DNA of 64,000 nucleotides, taken from positions 372,001-436,000 of the forward strand of contig NW_017566996.1 in assembly GCF_001661265.1 (NCBI RefSeq), given 5' to 3'. The DNA is from Saitoella complicata NRRL Y-17804 (lineage: Eukaryota > Ascomycota > Saitoellomycetes > Saitoellales > Saitoellaceae). This document shows, piece by piece, positions 30,680 to 40,448 of the stretch. The notes under the pieces were generated by a model. The model was not told where the DNA came from, did not search any database, and was given only the letters and a program-made list of their open reading frames with translations. Within the stretch, counting starts at the first letter, position 1; each line of letters starts with the position of its first letter. The translations under genes were made by a program, and so were the position numbers.

Positions 30680-32622
30680 ATGCTACAGACGAGATCAAGG
30701 ACGATGTTGACAAGAAGTGCGAGACGGATCACTGCGAGGAATGCCGTAAAAGTGGGTGGTCTGCGGCATCACTCGGCTGCTGCGGCAACGGCGGAATCAT
30801 TCACTCTCCCTCCCATCGCGCTCCCAGCTCAATCCTTCGAGCATACACGCTCACCGAAGCCTCTGATCAAAGACGCCCTTCCCTTCTCCGCCTTCCTAAC
30901 CGACAACCACAGCCGTCAACACACCTACCTCCGCATCTCCATCACCGAGAAATGCAACCTCCGCTGTACTTATTGCATGCCCGAAGAAGGCGTCGAGCTA
31001 TCCCCTCCGGAGCATCTACTGACCACGGATGAGATTCTGAAGATCGCGGAGGTGTTTGTGGGGCAGGGGGTTACGAAGATCAGGTTGACAGGTGGGGAGC
31101 CGACCGTGAGGAAGGATATTGTCCAGTTGGTGGAGCGCTTGGGGAGGTTGAAGGAGAAGGGGTTGAAGGAGTTGGCGATGACGTCAAATGGGATTGCGTT
31201 GGCTAGGAAGCTGCCGGCGTTGGTGAAGGGCGGGTTGACGCATTTGAATTTGTCGTTGGATACGCTGGATCCGTTCAAGTACCAGATGATGGCGCGACGG
31301 AAGGGGTTGGAGGCTGTGTTGAAGTGTATCGATACGGCACTTGCGTTGGGAGTACAGCCGCTGAAGATCAATTCGGTGGTTATCCGGAATGTAAATGATG
31401 CCGAGATCCTGGATTTTGTCGCTATGACGAAGGACAAGCCCGTGGAGGTCCGGTTCATTGAGTACATGCCCTTCGACGGCAACCGTTGGAATAAGGAAAA
31501 GATGCTGTCCTACCAGGAGATGTTGGAGAGGATCCAGGCGGAGTACCCTACATTCGAGAAAGTCAAGGATCACGAGAACGACACCTCCAAGACCTACCGC
31601 GTTCCCGGCTTCGCAGGTCGCATTGGGTTCATCACGAGTATGACAAATCACTTCTGCGGAACCTGCAACAGACTACGGATAACCTCCGACGGAAACCTCA
31701 AAGTCTGCCTCTTCGGCAACGCCGAAGTCAGCCTTCGGGACCTCCTCCGCCAACCAGACATCACCGAAGACAAGCTACTAGAAACGATCGGCATGGCAGT
31801 CAAGCGCAAACACAAGCAACACGCCGGAATCGGGAACCTGGAGCACATGAAGAACAGACCGATGATTTTGATTGGGGGTTAGTCATTCATTTTGTATGTC
31901 CGTGTCCTCGCAGAGCGAAGTCAAGTGCTAACGTATGGGTGGTTTTAGATGGGATGAGGAAGACGAAACTACAGTTTGAAAGGCGTTTGAGGAGTTCTTT
32001 TACAGCATTCTCGGCATATATACCCGTGGGATTAACATATTTACCATTTACACCGGCTCTTTCATTTGCGAGGGCATATTCTACGAAGCAACCGCCACCA
32101 CCAGCAGGCGAGAAGCTCACACATGTCAACGAGGCGGGACACGCTCACATGGTCAACGTCGGCGACAAGCAAGAAACCAAACGCATCGCAACAGCCCGCG
32201 CAACAATCACCTTCACAAGCCCCCAAACTCTCGCCCTCATCACCTCCAACTCCCTCAAAAAGGGCGACGTCCTCGCCACTGCCCGAATCGCAGGAATTAT
32301 GGCAACAAAACGGACAGCAGACCTAATCCCCCTCTGCCACAACATCCCTATTTCAAAGGTCTCCGTCACCTTGCTCCCGGTGTCTGGGTCGACGGATCAG
32401 GTTGAGGTTGAATGTACGGTCGAGTGTCGTGGACAGACAGGGGTCGAGATGGAGGCTTTGGTGGGGTGTAGTAATGCGGCGTTGACAGTGTATGATATGT
32501 GTAAGGCTGTGGATCGGGGGATGAGGGTCGATGGGATGAGGGTCGTGGAGAAGAGGGGCGGGAAGAGTGGGGATTGGAGGGAGGGGAGGGATGGACAGTT
32601 GGTCCATGACCATAAGGTGTAG
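30680..32622 (+). CDS. MOCS1: Molybdenum cofactor biosynthesis protein MOCS1 (MOCS1A–MOCS1B, CnxABC)
   Basis: This gene makes cyclic pyranopterin monophosphate from GTP, the first step of molybdenum cofactor synthesis, in mitochondria. Exon 1 (30680–31877) is MoaA-like: a basic presequence, the radical-SAM motif CNLRCTYCMPEEG, GGEPTVRKD, and the second Fe–S cluster region CGTCNRLRITSDGNLKVC. Exon 2 (31949–32622) is MoaC-like: LIPLCHNIPISK, GVEMEALVGCSNAALTVYD. Spliced across a 71-bp intron they fuse into 623 aa. If the intron is retained, exon 1 continues IGG then TAG (stop 31880–31882), giving a free MOCS1A with terminal Gly-Gly. That terminus is essential for MOCS1A activity in animals. Exon 2 opens with an Arg-rich presequence-like stretch ending RAYSTKQ. 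Start 30680 is the first ATG giving a mitochondrial presequence. Confidence 0.94.
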
Positions 32623-32652
32623 TAGGTGTAGGAGGGTGTGTATTGTCAATTC

Positions 32653-33571
32653 TTATTTTTCCTCGGAGTCGGTGAATGGCGAAATGTGTTCCTTAGGGTG
32701 TCTCCGGCCACGGTATTGCGCAGGCTGCCTGTCTCCATGGTGTTCATTTCCCTTCACATCGCGCAGAGCTTCCTTTGCAACGGCTCCACTTGCGTTCCTT
32801 TGATCTTCCGTCGGGGGGAAGTATTTCGATACAGCTTTCAGGTATGCATCTTCAACCGAATTCCGGTAACAGCAAAACACAATGCGCTCGAACTGTACTT
32901 CACATTAGCCTCAAAACTCCCATACTTCTAACCGGATACTGACCTTGTCCTCGTATTTCTCCAACATCCCCCTCACCGCCTCCAACGCAACATCCGCTGC
33001 CTCATCAATAGGATAATACAGTCTCCCCGTACTGATCGCCGGAAACGCAATACTCGTAGCCCGAACCTCCATCGCCTTCTCCATACAATTCACATAGCAC
33101 TCCTTCAACAACCTCGGCGCATCTTCTTCGGCATCACCCCACTCGTCGTAATATCTCGGTCCGGAGGTGTGGATGATCCAATTTGCTGCGATCAACATAG
33201 AAGGGTAGTGGACGCGTGTTACCTTTGCTTCAGCGATTTTGACGCCCATTAGGCGGCGGGTATCTTCCAGAAGGAGTTTACCGCCGGCGTCGTAGAGTGC
33301 TGCGGAGAGGGTGTGTTTGCCGAGGAGGGATCTCGAGCCGGCGTGGACGATTGCATGGGTTTTGATTTTGGTGAGGTCGCCGTTCCATATTGAGATTTTG
33401 TCGTTTAGAATGGTTGAAGGGTTGAAGGGAGGATCTATGAAAGACGTTCTGTTAGTAATGTGTCTGGTAGGATTCAGTGCAGACATCCTCACTGTTGGAA
33501 GCTCGAAGGCCGAGGCGGTAGAGATGTCCTAGAGTAGGGATGTTTTTAAAGAAAGTCGCAGATGCTGTCAT
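32653..33571 (-). CDS. Divergent macrodomain protein
   Basis: This is a macrodomain (ADP-ribose-binding fold) protein of 269 aa. Exons on the minus strand are 33493–33571, 32944–33434 and 32653–32892 (introns 58 and 51 bp). The N-terminal IPTLGHLYRLG is the usual lead-in of fungal homologues. The fold can be followed: ISIWNGDLTKIKTHAIV, WIIHTSGPRYYDE, LLKECYVNCMEKA, SIAFPAISTGRLYYP, and FERIVFCCYRNSVEDAY. The ligand loop is unusual: the canonical NAAN..LLGGGGVDGAIH region reads HAGSRSLLGKHTLSAAL, so the catalytic Asn and the Gly-rich loop are missing. Hydrolase activity is therefore doubtful. The C-terminus has an extra Arg/His-rich tail. It is convergent with MOCS1, 30 bp from its stop. Confidence 0.87.
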
Positions 33572-33816
33572 GGCTTTGAATGCATTCGCAATTCCAGACT
33601 CGATGCTGTGTGATATTTCCGAATGGTTGGGTTCCTTGTAACGTTGACACCCGAATCCGGGAAATCACGCAGCGGGACGCATGAACTTGTCGTGGGACAC
33701 AATTGCAATGGCCAACAGATCTAAAGACAAAGAACGGACAGCTTGGATACGAGGCAAGAACGGACGCATCAAAATCTGTGAGAGCAAACACAGCCTCCAA
33801 ATAGTATTATCCTATT

Positions 33817-36192
33817 CTAAATTCTCTCATAGAACAGCAAGTATGCTTTAGCCTCAAGTACCTCCGCTTCAGTCGCCGCCCGTACACTCGTATCACTAGC
33901 ATAACACCACCGTCTATGTTCCCAAACCTTCGGCTTCTCCTCCACCGAAGGAGCGTCCGTAACCGATTTCTTCGCTGCCTCCTCCGCTAACGTGATGCGT
34001 GGGTTGAGTTGGTAGGAAATGTAGTGACCACCCGACATCGTACCTATGTGTACCACGACGCCCACTAGTCTGTATTTCGTGCTGACTCCTTCGGTGCTCG
34101 TGGTTTTGTCCATGCTGTCCGGAGCGATGAACGGCTGGATGTCAATCTCGTGTTCGAACTCCACGAAATCGTCGATCTTCCGCATAGAACGGCCGACTTG
34201 CTGGAAGCGCTTGAGGTGGAGGGTAAGAACCTTTGGTGGTGTAGCAATGACGAAGCGCTTATACGCAGTTCGCATAACCGTAGGCTTCTTCTCCTCTTTC
34301 TTCTCTTCTTTCTCGTCTGAAGGTGGCGATGGCGCTGGAGCAGTGGTGTTGGATTCAGTCGTAGGAGCGGTCATGTATGATTGCGCCGTGGACCCATTCG
34401 TCGATGACGGCGCCGGACTCACATCAACGTGCACGAAACTCTCATCAGACGTATCCGACGCTGCATCATTCTGCGCCTCCACCTCCATCTTCTCTTCCTC
34501 AATTCGCATCTCAACCGCCTCCTCAACCTGCTGAACCTCCATCTTCGCCCCCGCAGCAATCTTCCCACACTCCTCACATGCATAGGCATTTCCCCCCTCC
34601 AACTTCTCAACCTGAAAGAACTCCTCCATACAATCCCAAATACTGACTTGTCCTTTCTTCATCTTCGCCGTACCCGCTGTTGCAGATGCTTGCTGACCCC
34701 ATGATACAAGGTTTCGGAGGTACGCGCCCCATTCCTCCTTCTTCTGTTCGGGCCCGGGGGATGCTCGGGTGGAACTCTTCCGACGCGAGGTAGATTTGGA
34801 ACGGTCGAGACCGAGTGACATACCCGCCAACCGACCTCTAAGCCCTGCATCCTCATCGGCATCATCGCCATCCTCATCAGCAGAACTAACAACAGCCGTT
34901 AACTCCGGCCTGGCATCATCCATCGACAACCGACTCCGATCCGTCCCCCCGCTTTTGGCAGACTCGTTACTTTCTCTTCTCGTCCTTCTATCTCTCGAGG
35001 AGAACCTCATTGCGGCCTTGAGTCTATCCCGTTTTCGCATCCGTTTTTCTCTGTCCTCGATCGCACTCTTGCTCAACTCCACCTCAGGCGCACTTTCAAA
35101 CCCAGATGCCCTACCTCCACCTAATGAAGGCACAGGCGGTGGTTTGACCATCCCCGGTGTCAAAACAGGCTTACACCCCAAACTCAACTCCCCAAAATCC
35201 TCGAAGTTGGTAGACACGTTCTTACACGTATCACAAACGACCATACTCGCCAGCGTACCCCCGAAAACCTGATCCACAAATGTCCGTTTCGGCCTCGTTT
35301 TCCCCGTCGGTTGTTTTTGCGCCAATTCCCGTTCTTCCTGCGTCCATGTTTTGATTTCCTCTGTCCTCATTCCCTCCAATAAGGTGCGCAACAGCTCTTG
35401 GGCATCTTGCTGGTCTCCGATTCGACGGAATGTTGAACCGCCTTTCTTGCCGATTTGGGTCATGAGGCCCACGGGGGAGATGGACTGTGTACTCTTGCTA
35501 TTGTAAAAATCGTCAAGAAGCGCGGTGAATGCGGCTGTTAGAGGTCCAGTCGAGGATGGCGGGGGAAACGCAGAGATGAACTCGTGTAATGGTGATAGGG
35601 ATGCCATCACCTGGAACACGGAGTTGAAGTAGCAAGTATTGCCGAGGTTGACAAGACCCGGGTTTCGTGTCTTGAAACCCGCATCATCTTTCTTACTCCC
35701 CTTTCCCTTCTTTGCTGTCGTTTTTGTCTCCTTGACCGCACGTTCCTCACTCTTCTCCTCCATTTTGCGTGCCCATTTCTCAACCACGGCTTTCACCTCC
35801 GCAATAACCGCATTCTTCGTCCCATTCGGTTTTATATCGTCGTCGCACGCATAACACCACACTTCCCCAGTATTGAGGTTAATCGTAAGTGGATGCTGTG
35901 TCGCTTCCCAATGCGCAACACCATGCCCAGCATCAGTCCTCGTACAGAACGGCACTGCACACGTCAAGCACAACACAGCTCCACCCTCCGGTGCCCCCAC
36001 ATTCTTATCAGCCGCCGCACACGAAAAACAAACCGGACTCCCAGTTTTCTGAGATGTAAACCCAGCCAACGCTCGTTTCACCTTCGGTACACGCACCCCT
36101 TTCTTGAGATGCGCACACTTCTTCCCCCCTTCATTTCCGGACTCATCCGACGAAACCTCCGAGATGAGGATTTCAGGGAGATCCTCGGTCAT
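33817..36192 (-). CDS. USP16/USP45-type ubiquitin-specific protease
   Basis: This is a cysteine deubiquitinase in one exon (791 aa). A zinc-finger UBP domain (about residues 25–125) has CAHLKKG, CFSC, CLTC, CTRTDAGHGVAHWEATQHPL and WCYACDD. The UCH domain begins GLVNLGNTCYFNSVFQVM with catalytic Cys about residue 187, continues FRRIGDQQDAQELLRTLLEG and VFGGTLASMVVCDTCKNVS, and ends GTMSGGHYISYQLN with the catalytic His and RRWCYASDTSV. Long Ser/Glu-rich inserts separate the two catalytic parts, as in USP16. The human homologue acts on histone H2A and ribosomal proteins; the target here is inferred only. Confidence 0.92.
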   Translation of the reverse strand: MTEDLPEILISEVSSDESGNEGGKKCAHLKKGVRVPKVKRALAGFTSQKTGSPVCFSCAAADKNVGAPEGGAVLCLTCAVPFCTRTDAGHGVAHWEATQHPLTINLNTGEVWCYACDDDIKPNGTKNAVIAEVKAVVEKWARKMEEKSEERAVKETKTTAKKGKGSKKDDAGFKTRNPGLVNLGNTCYFNSVFQVMASLSPLHEFISAFPPPSSTGPLTAAFTALLDDFYNSKSTQSISPVGLMTQIGKKGGSTFRRIGDQQDAQELLRTLLEGMRTEEIKTWTQEERELAQKQPTGKTRPKRTFVDQVFGGTLASMVVCDTCKNVSTNFEDFGELSLGCKPVLTPGMVKPPPVPSLGGGRASGFESAPEVELSKSAIEDREKRMRKRDRLKAAMRFSSRDRRTRRESNESAKSGGTDRSRLSMDDARPELTAVVSSADEDGDDADEDAGLRGRLAGMSLGLDRSKSTSRRKSSTRASPGPEQKKEEWGAYLRNLVSWGQQASATAGTAKMKKGQVSIWDCMEEFFQVEKLEGGNAYACEECGKIAAGAKMEVQQVEEAVEMRIEEEKMEVEAQNDAASDTSDESFVHVDVSPAPSSTNGSTAQSYMTAPTTESNTTAPAPSPPSDEKEEKKEEKKPTVMRTAYKRFVIATPPKVLTLHLKRFQQVGRSMRKIDDFVEFEHEIDIQPFIAPDSMDKTTSTEGVSTKYRLVGVVVHIGTMSGGHYISYQLNPRITLAEEAAKKSVTDAPSVEEKPKVWEHRRWCYASDTSVRAATEAEVLEAKAYLLFYERI

Positions 36193-36504
36193 GCTTATGC
36201 TTATGCAAACTTTCAGGGATTGTTATTCAGTTCATTCGGTTGTTGACACTGATCCGCAGAACGTTGGGGATTCCACGCAGGTGTTTTGGGACTTGGCGTT
36301 GCAAGCGTGTATTTATTAGAACGCGGGGACAGAGCGGAATATATGCTTAAATGTCCTGTGTACCGAGTTTCAATCGAAGTCGGATTATAAAAACGAATGT
36401 CAAACAATCGAATCTAGTCTGAAATCCCCTCCTGCAAATGGCCCGTAGCTTCATTACATCCTTCTCACGCTAATCATCAATCTCATTTCACTGGCGTATG
36501 CTGT
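36193..36504. other. Intergenic, USP16-like promoter side
   Basis: This 312-bp spacer lies between two minus-strand genes. It would hold the deubiquitinase promoter and the PIS1 3' end. No feature was recognised. Confidence 0.35.
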
Positions 36505-37416
36505 TCACGAGTCTTTCATCATCTTGTCGTTGGCGTGGACACCAGCGGCCTTCCTGTCCTGCAAATCAACATCCACAAGAGCCCTTGCCGCATTCGCCAT
36601 CTGCACGCAATTAATGATCTGCTTCGCGGCGCAGATGGGGAAGGTAAGAGCAGCGAGGACGTAAGGGTAGGAAAGAGGCATGCCCATGAGGTATCCAAGA
36701 CGTGGAGGCGAACGAGGCGGGAAAGACAAGAGGTAAAGAGCGACGAAGAAGAGCTCGTTACACGCGCAGAACGCGAACAAGACGTACTGTACGATTTCAT
36801 GTTAGCGTCGTATTTCGACACTGGGGGGAACCGTACGTTGTTGCCGTAGTACTGTCTCAAGACCCAGTTACCCTCCTTGGGGATCTTCTTGTGCGACTCT
36901 CCACCGGTGGTAAGGGTAGAGTACATGTGCATGTAGTGCGAAGCCAAATCCAACGATATCAGGGATTGGAAAAGAATGGTGAATCTAGGGTACTCGGAAG
37001 AGAGGAAGCAGAGAAGCGCAGAGGTGGTACAACGATCCGTGACCATGTCGAGAACAGCTCCGAACTTGGTGCCTATTGCCAAGGATTGTCAGCATGACAA
37101 CAAGATTCGGGGAGGGCTTGTGCGACAAACATTGGTTGAATCTCCGGGCAGCCATTCCGTCGAACGCGTCCAACAAGCAACTCACAACGTACAACCACGT
37201 GCAATACTTGGGATGAAAGGGCATGTAGTAAAGCGAAGCACCCGCCAAGACGACTCGGCTGTATCCTGTTCACACATCCCGATGAGCATACATCCCGTAG
37301 GTATGACGCAGCGACGAGAAAAAGTTACCAATCAAGTTGGGAATGAAGAAAAAGACATCCTTCGCGGTCTCGTTGACCTTTCGGTTTGGCCTCAAGGGCG
37401 TCTGCTTCGATGACAT
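36505..37416 (-). CDS. PIS1: Phosphatidylinositol synthase
   Basis: Pis1 is a CDP-alcohol phosphatidyltransferase that joins CDP-diacylglycerol and inositol in the ER. Exons on the minus strand are 37329–37416, 37131–37265, 36837–37072 and 36505–36786 (introns 63, 58 and 50 bp), giving 246 aa. The family motif D-G-x2-A-R-x8-G-x3-D-x3-D is formed across intron 2: DAFDGMAARRFNQ joined to CTKFGAVLDMVTDR. Several hydrophobic segments are visible (FFFIPNLIGYSRVVLAGASL, YVLFAFCACNELFFVALYLL, YPYVLAALTFPICAA). HMYSTLTTGGESHK is also conserved in this enzyme. It is divergent from NSE2. Confidence 0.94.
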
Positions 37417-37716
37417 TTCAGGAGGGTCGTCGCGGGCTGGGGGGTTACACGTTTGACACTCGGCCTGACTTTCCAACTCCCGAGGGCCGCTGCTGGAAGT
37501 GCCTGATTACGAGAGGGGCGTGGAATATGACGGAGGAGACTGCGAAAACGCGATGAACGGAGTGTAGAACGTCTTTCTATTTCACTTATATAAGTTTTTG
37601 TATCTTCTCCCTGTGCGTTGAGGGAAGCGACATAGGGTGCATGTTCGTACACCAAACGCGTCTTCCCAGGATCCTTCACCACCAACGCTCACCTATCCCC
37701 CTCCAACGCCTCCAAC
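37417..37716. promoter_or_regulatory. Divergent promoter region PIS1 / NSE2
   Basis: This is a 300-bp spacer between head-to-head starts. No specific site was recognised. Confidence 0.4.
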
Positions 37717-38646
37717 ATGGCTCCATCACGCCGTACCACGCAACCAATCGTCAAACCTGATCCCTCCTCCCAGCCCCGACCCGCCTCAGCCTCCCCATCT
37801 CGTTCTCCCGAACCCGCTCTCGAACCCATCCCTGACCACTTTCCTCTCGACCCCCAAACCCTGCACAAACTCTCGAATTTACCAAATGAATACCACATGC
37901 TCACAAACCATCTCTCGAAGGCTATAACATACGTTGCTGATACAGCGGTTGACTGCGAGGAGGTCGAGGCGAACTCGACGACTGCGCAGGCGTTGGATAT
38001 GGCGCTGAGGGCGTTGATCGATATCCAGGCTCAGGTCGAGCGGGACCGAACGACGCTGCAGAACGTTCATCGAGATTTTGGAGCTGGGGCAGCCGCGGAT
38101 GACCCAATCCACAACACCTCTCTCTCCCGCACGTTCCTCAATCGGGTGGAGCTGTCGAAACAAAACTACGACGAAAAAACCTCGTTGGAGAAATACGGCG
38201 AGAACGAACACTACAAAGAATTCAAACGCCGAGTCTGGGACGTCTCCCACGAAGGTGAAACCCTCCCGCGCCCAAAACGATGGTTCGCTGATCTCAACGA
38301 CCCTGAATCCGAATCCGAATCCGAAGACGACCTTGTTATGTCCCATGCCCGGACCTCCCTCAAGTGTCCACTCACGCTCACGCTTGTTGTGGATCCCGTT
38401 ACGTCGACGGTGTGTCCGCACAGTTTCTCGAAGGAGGCTATTCAGGATTTGTTGAGGCAGAATGGGGGGAGGTGTGATTGTCCGGTACCGGGGTGTGATA
38501 AGCAGTTGACGTCGGCTACGCTGAAGGCTGATAGGGTTTTGGAAAGAAGGGTGAGAGAGGCGAGGGAGAGGGAGGAGGAAGGTGTTGATGCTGAGATGTT
38601 GGATAGCAGCGATGCTGAAGATGAGGGATACATGAAGATCGAGTAG
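37717..38646 (+). CDS. NSE2: SUMO E3 ligase NSE2 (MMS21)
   Basis: NSE2/MMS21 is the SUMO ligase subunit of the SMC5/6 DNA-repair complex. This is a single exon of 309 aa. An N-terminal Pro/Ser-rich region (about 1–45) is followed by helices that would pair with SMC5 (HKLSNLPNEYHMLTNHLSKA; ALIDIQAQVERDRTTLQ). The SP-RING (about residues 216–270) reads KCPLTLTLVVDPVTSTVCPH, then FSKEAIQDLL and CDCPVPGCDKQLT. The tail is acidic. A frame-consistent ATG in good context precedes the Pro-rich start. Confidence 0.9.
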   Translation: MAPSRRTTQPIVKPDPSSQPRPASASPSRSPEPALEPIPDHFPLDPQTLHKLSNLPNEYHMLTNHLSKAITYVADTAVDCEEVEANSTTAQALDMALRALIDIQAQVERDRTTLQNVHRDFGAGAAADDPIHNTSLSRTFLNRVELSKQNYDEKTSLEKYGENEHYKEFKRRVWDVSHEGETLPRPKRWFADLNDPESESESEDDLVMSHARTSLKCPLTLTLVVDPVTSTVCPHSFSKEAIQDLLRQNGGRCDCPVPGCDKQLTSATLKADRVLERRVREAREREEEGVDAEMLDSSDAEDEGYMKIE

Positions 38647-38961
38647 GCGATTTAAGGACCGGTTGTATACGGAGCATCCCAGGGAGATTCGGTCGTTGGC
38701 GCAGGTATTTGACGATTTACGGAGTTCTGGCGTCTCATTTTCGGCAGTTCATTAGGTCTTCCACGGGTATACGGTAATCATGCAATTCGTCGCTATTCTT
38801 ACTTCACAACATACTACCCCCATGATGATCCCATACCTTATGCTCCCCACAAATCTGTTTTCCGTTTCGAATTGTATTAGAGGCAAGATCAATTTTTACC
38901 GTCTAACGTATACGTACACATCGTTCCTATAGTACACATACTACACCGTATGCTCAACATC
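38647..38961. other. Intergenic between convergent genes
   Basis: This 315-bp stretch lies between the 3' ends of NSE2 and MIA40. No feature was recognised. Confidence 0.35.
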
Positions 38962-39969
38962 TTACTCCTTCTTCTCCTCCTTCTTGTGGTCATCAAACAA
39001 CTCGCCCTTCTCCTCTGCCTTCTTTAACTCCTCCTTGCCCACCGGCGAAGCCTCCTTGGCCGCCTGCTCCGGCTCAGGCATCTCCTCATCATCCGCAATC
39101 TCCTCACCGTAAATCTCGGGGTGCTTACGGAAACATTCCTGCATACCACGGAACTTGTCGACACATTCCATTCCCTTGGGTTCTTCCTTTGAGTATACGA
39201 AGCAGGAGAATGCTTCGCGGAATTCGGGGCCGCAGGGTCCGTGAGCCATACCGCCGAGGCAGGGGCAGTCCCAGTTGATTTCGCCAGTTTCTTCGTTGAA
39301 GGCGCCTTGTTGGGAAGAATCCTCACCCTCCTTCTTGTCCTCCTTCTTGTCGTCCTTGGAGGCCTTCTTCTCGGCCTTCTTAGAGTCGGCCTTCTCCTTT
39401 GCGTCGTCGTGGCCTGTGGGACCCTGAGCGGATGCCTCGTCACCGGAGTGTCCAGACTCCTTCTTCGGGCCACTCTCCTTTCCAGCGGGGGTGTTCTCCT
39501 TCCTCGCGGCATCGGCGGGGATACCCGATCCCTTCTCAGCCTGCTTCTTCTTCTCGGCCGAGGCGGTAGGAGCAGAGTCATGGATCTCGCCATGCGCACG
39601 AGTCTCCTCGTGTCCCTTCCCCTGCTCCTCGTGTCCTGATCTTACGACTTGGGGGCCACCTTCCTGGGCGCGGTTCTCGCCGTCTTTGGTTTTGGTGTCG
39701 GTGGAGTCCTGACGCTTCTTCTCAGCAGAAGCGGCGGGGGCTTTGGTGTAGGGAGGGTCAACATGAGCTTTACCTTGGTCCTCGAGGTGGATAGGGGAGG
39801 AGAGGGTGCTGCTGATGTAGGTCAAGGCACCGGCGACGAAGGCTGTGGTGGCTACTCGGATGATTGAGCCGGATGCGGTCTCAGAAGCGTAGGCAGAGGC
39901 GAAGGTGCGACGGGAAGTGGATTGGGCGACACGCCTGGATGCGATGATACGTGCTGATGAGCGAAACAT
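38962..39969 (-). CDS. MIA40: Mitochondrial intermembrane-space oxidoreductase MIA40
   Basis: Mia40 oxidises and traps twin-CX9C/CX3C proteins in the intermembrane space. It is a single exon of 335 aa. The N-terminus is an Arg/Ser-rich presequence ([17 protein letters not shown]) followed by one membrane segment ([16 protein letters not shown], about residues 38–54), the layout of fungal membrane-anchored Mia40. A long Lys/Glu-rich linker follows. The redox core (about residues 233–295) has [15 protein letters not shown] with the CPC site and two CX9C motifs, [11 protein letters not shown] and [11 protein letters not shown]. The tail is acidic. Confidence 0.95.
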   Translation of the reverse strand: MFRSSARIIASRRVAQSTSRRTFASAYASETASGSIIRVATTAFVAGALTYISSTLSSPIHLEDQGKAHVDPPYTKAPAASAEKKRQDSTDTKTKDGENRAQEGGPQVVRSGHEEQGKGHEETRAHGEIHDSAPTASAEKKKQAEKGSGIPADAARKENTPAGKESGPKKESGHSGDEASAQGPTGHDDAKEKADSKKAEKKASKDDKKEDKKEGEDSSQQGAFNEETGEINWDCPCLGGMAHGPCGPEFREAFSCFVYSKEEPKGMECVDKFRGMQECFRKHPEIYGEEIADDEEMPEPEQAAKEASPVGKEELKKAEEKGELFDDHKKEEKKE

Positions 39970-40448
39970 GGTGGATCAAGGGATCTTGTGTGTGGAGTAT
40001 TTTTGTGGACGAGATGAGCTTCAAATCAGCGTCCCGGGAATTCGCGACGCAGGCCGCGTTTTAGCGATGATCATGAGGTCACTACTGACAAATACGGATC
40101 GAGGGTTGTCGCAGGAAGAAGAGATTCCCACCATAGTAAAGACGTAGAAGAAATCAACTTCTGGTCCTTTCGAGCCTCGAATCGTCGCTCCACGCGGTTT
40201 TCAGGTGACCCGGGTATGGCCATGCAAGTTCATGCACTACGGCCAGTATACGTATACCGGTACGAAGTTCAGTCATAACCTCCAAGGCGCATTCACCCCC
40301 TATATCGGCTTCATATCGCCAGTACAGACCGTCGATTATCGTCAGGACCGAATCGCTTATCCATACTGTCGATTCTACGTGCTTCTTCAACCTTCAGTTC
40401 TCTTTCTTCGGCCGCCGACGCGTCTAGCGACATCGCAACACCGGCGAA
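39970..40448. promoter_or_regulatory. Divergent promoter region MIA40 / TAF4
   Basis: This is a 479-bp spacer between two divergent starts. No specific element was recognised. Confidence 0.4.
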
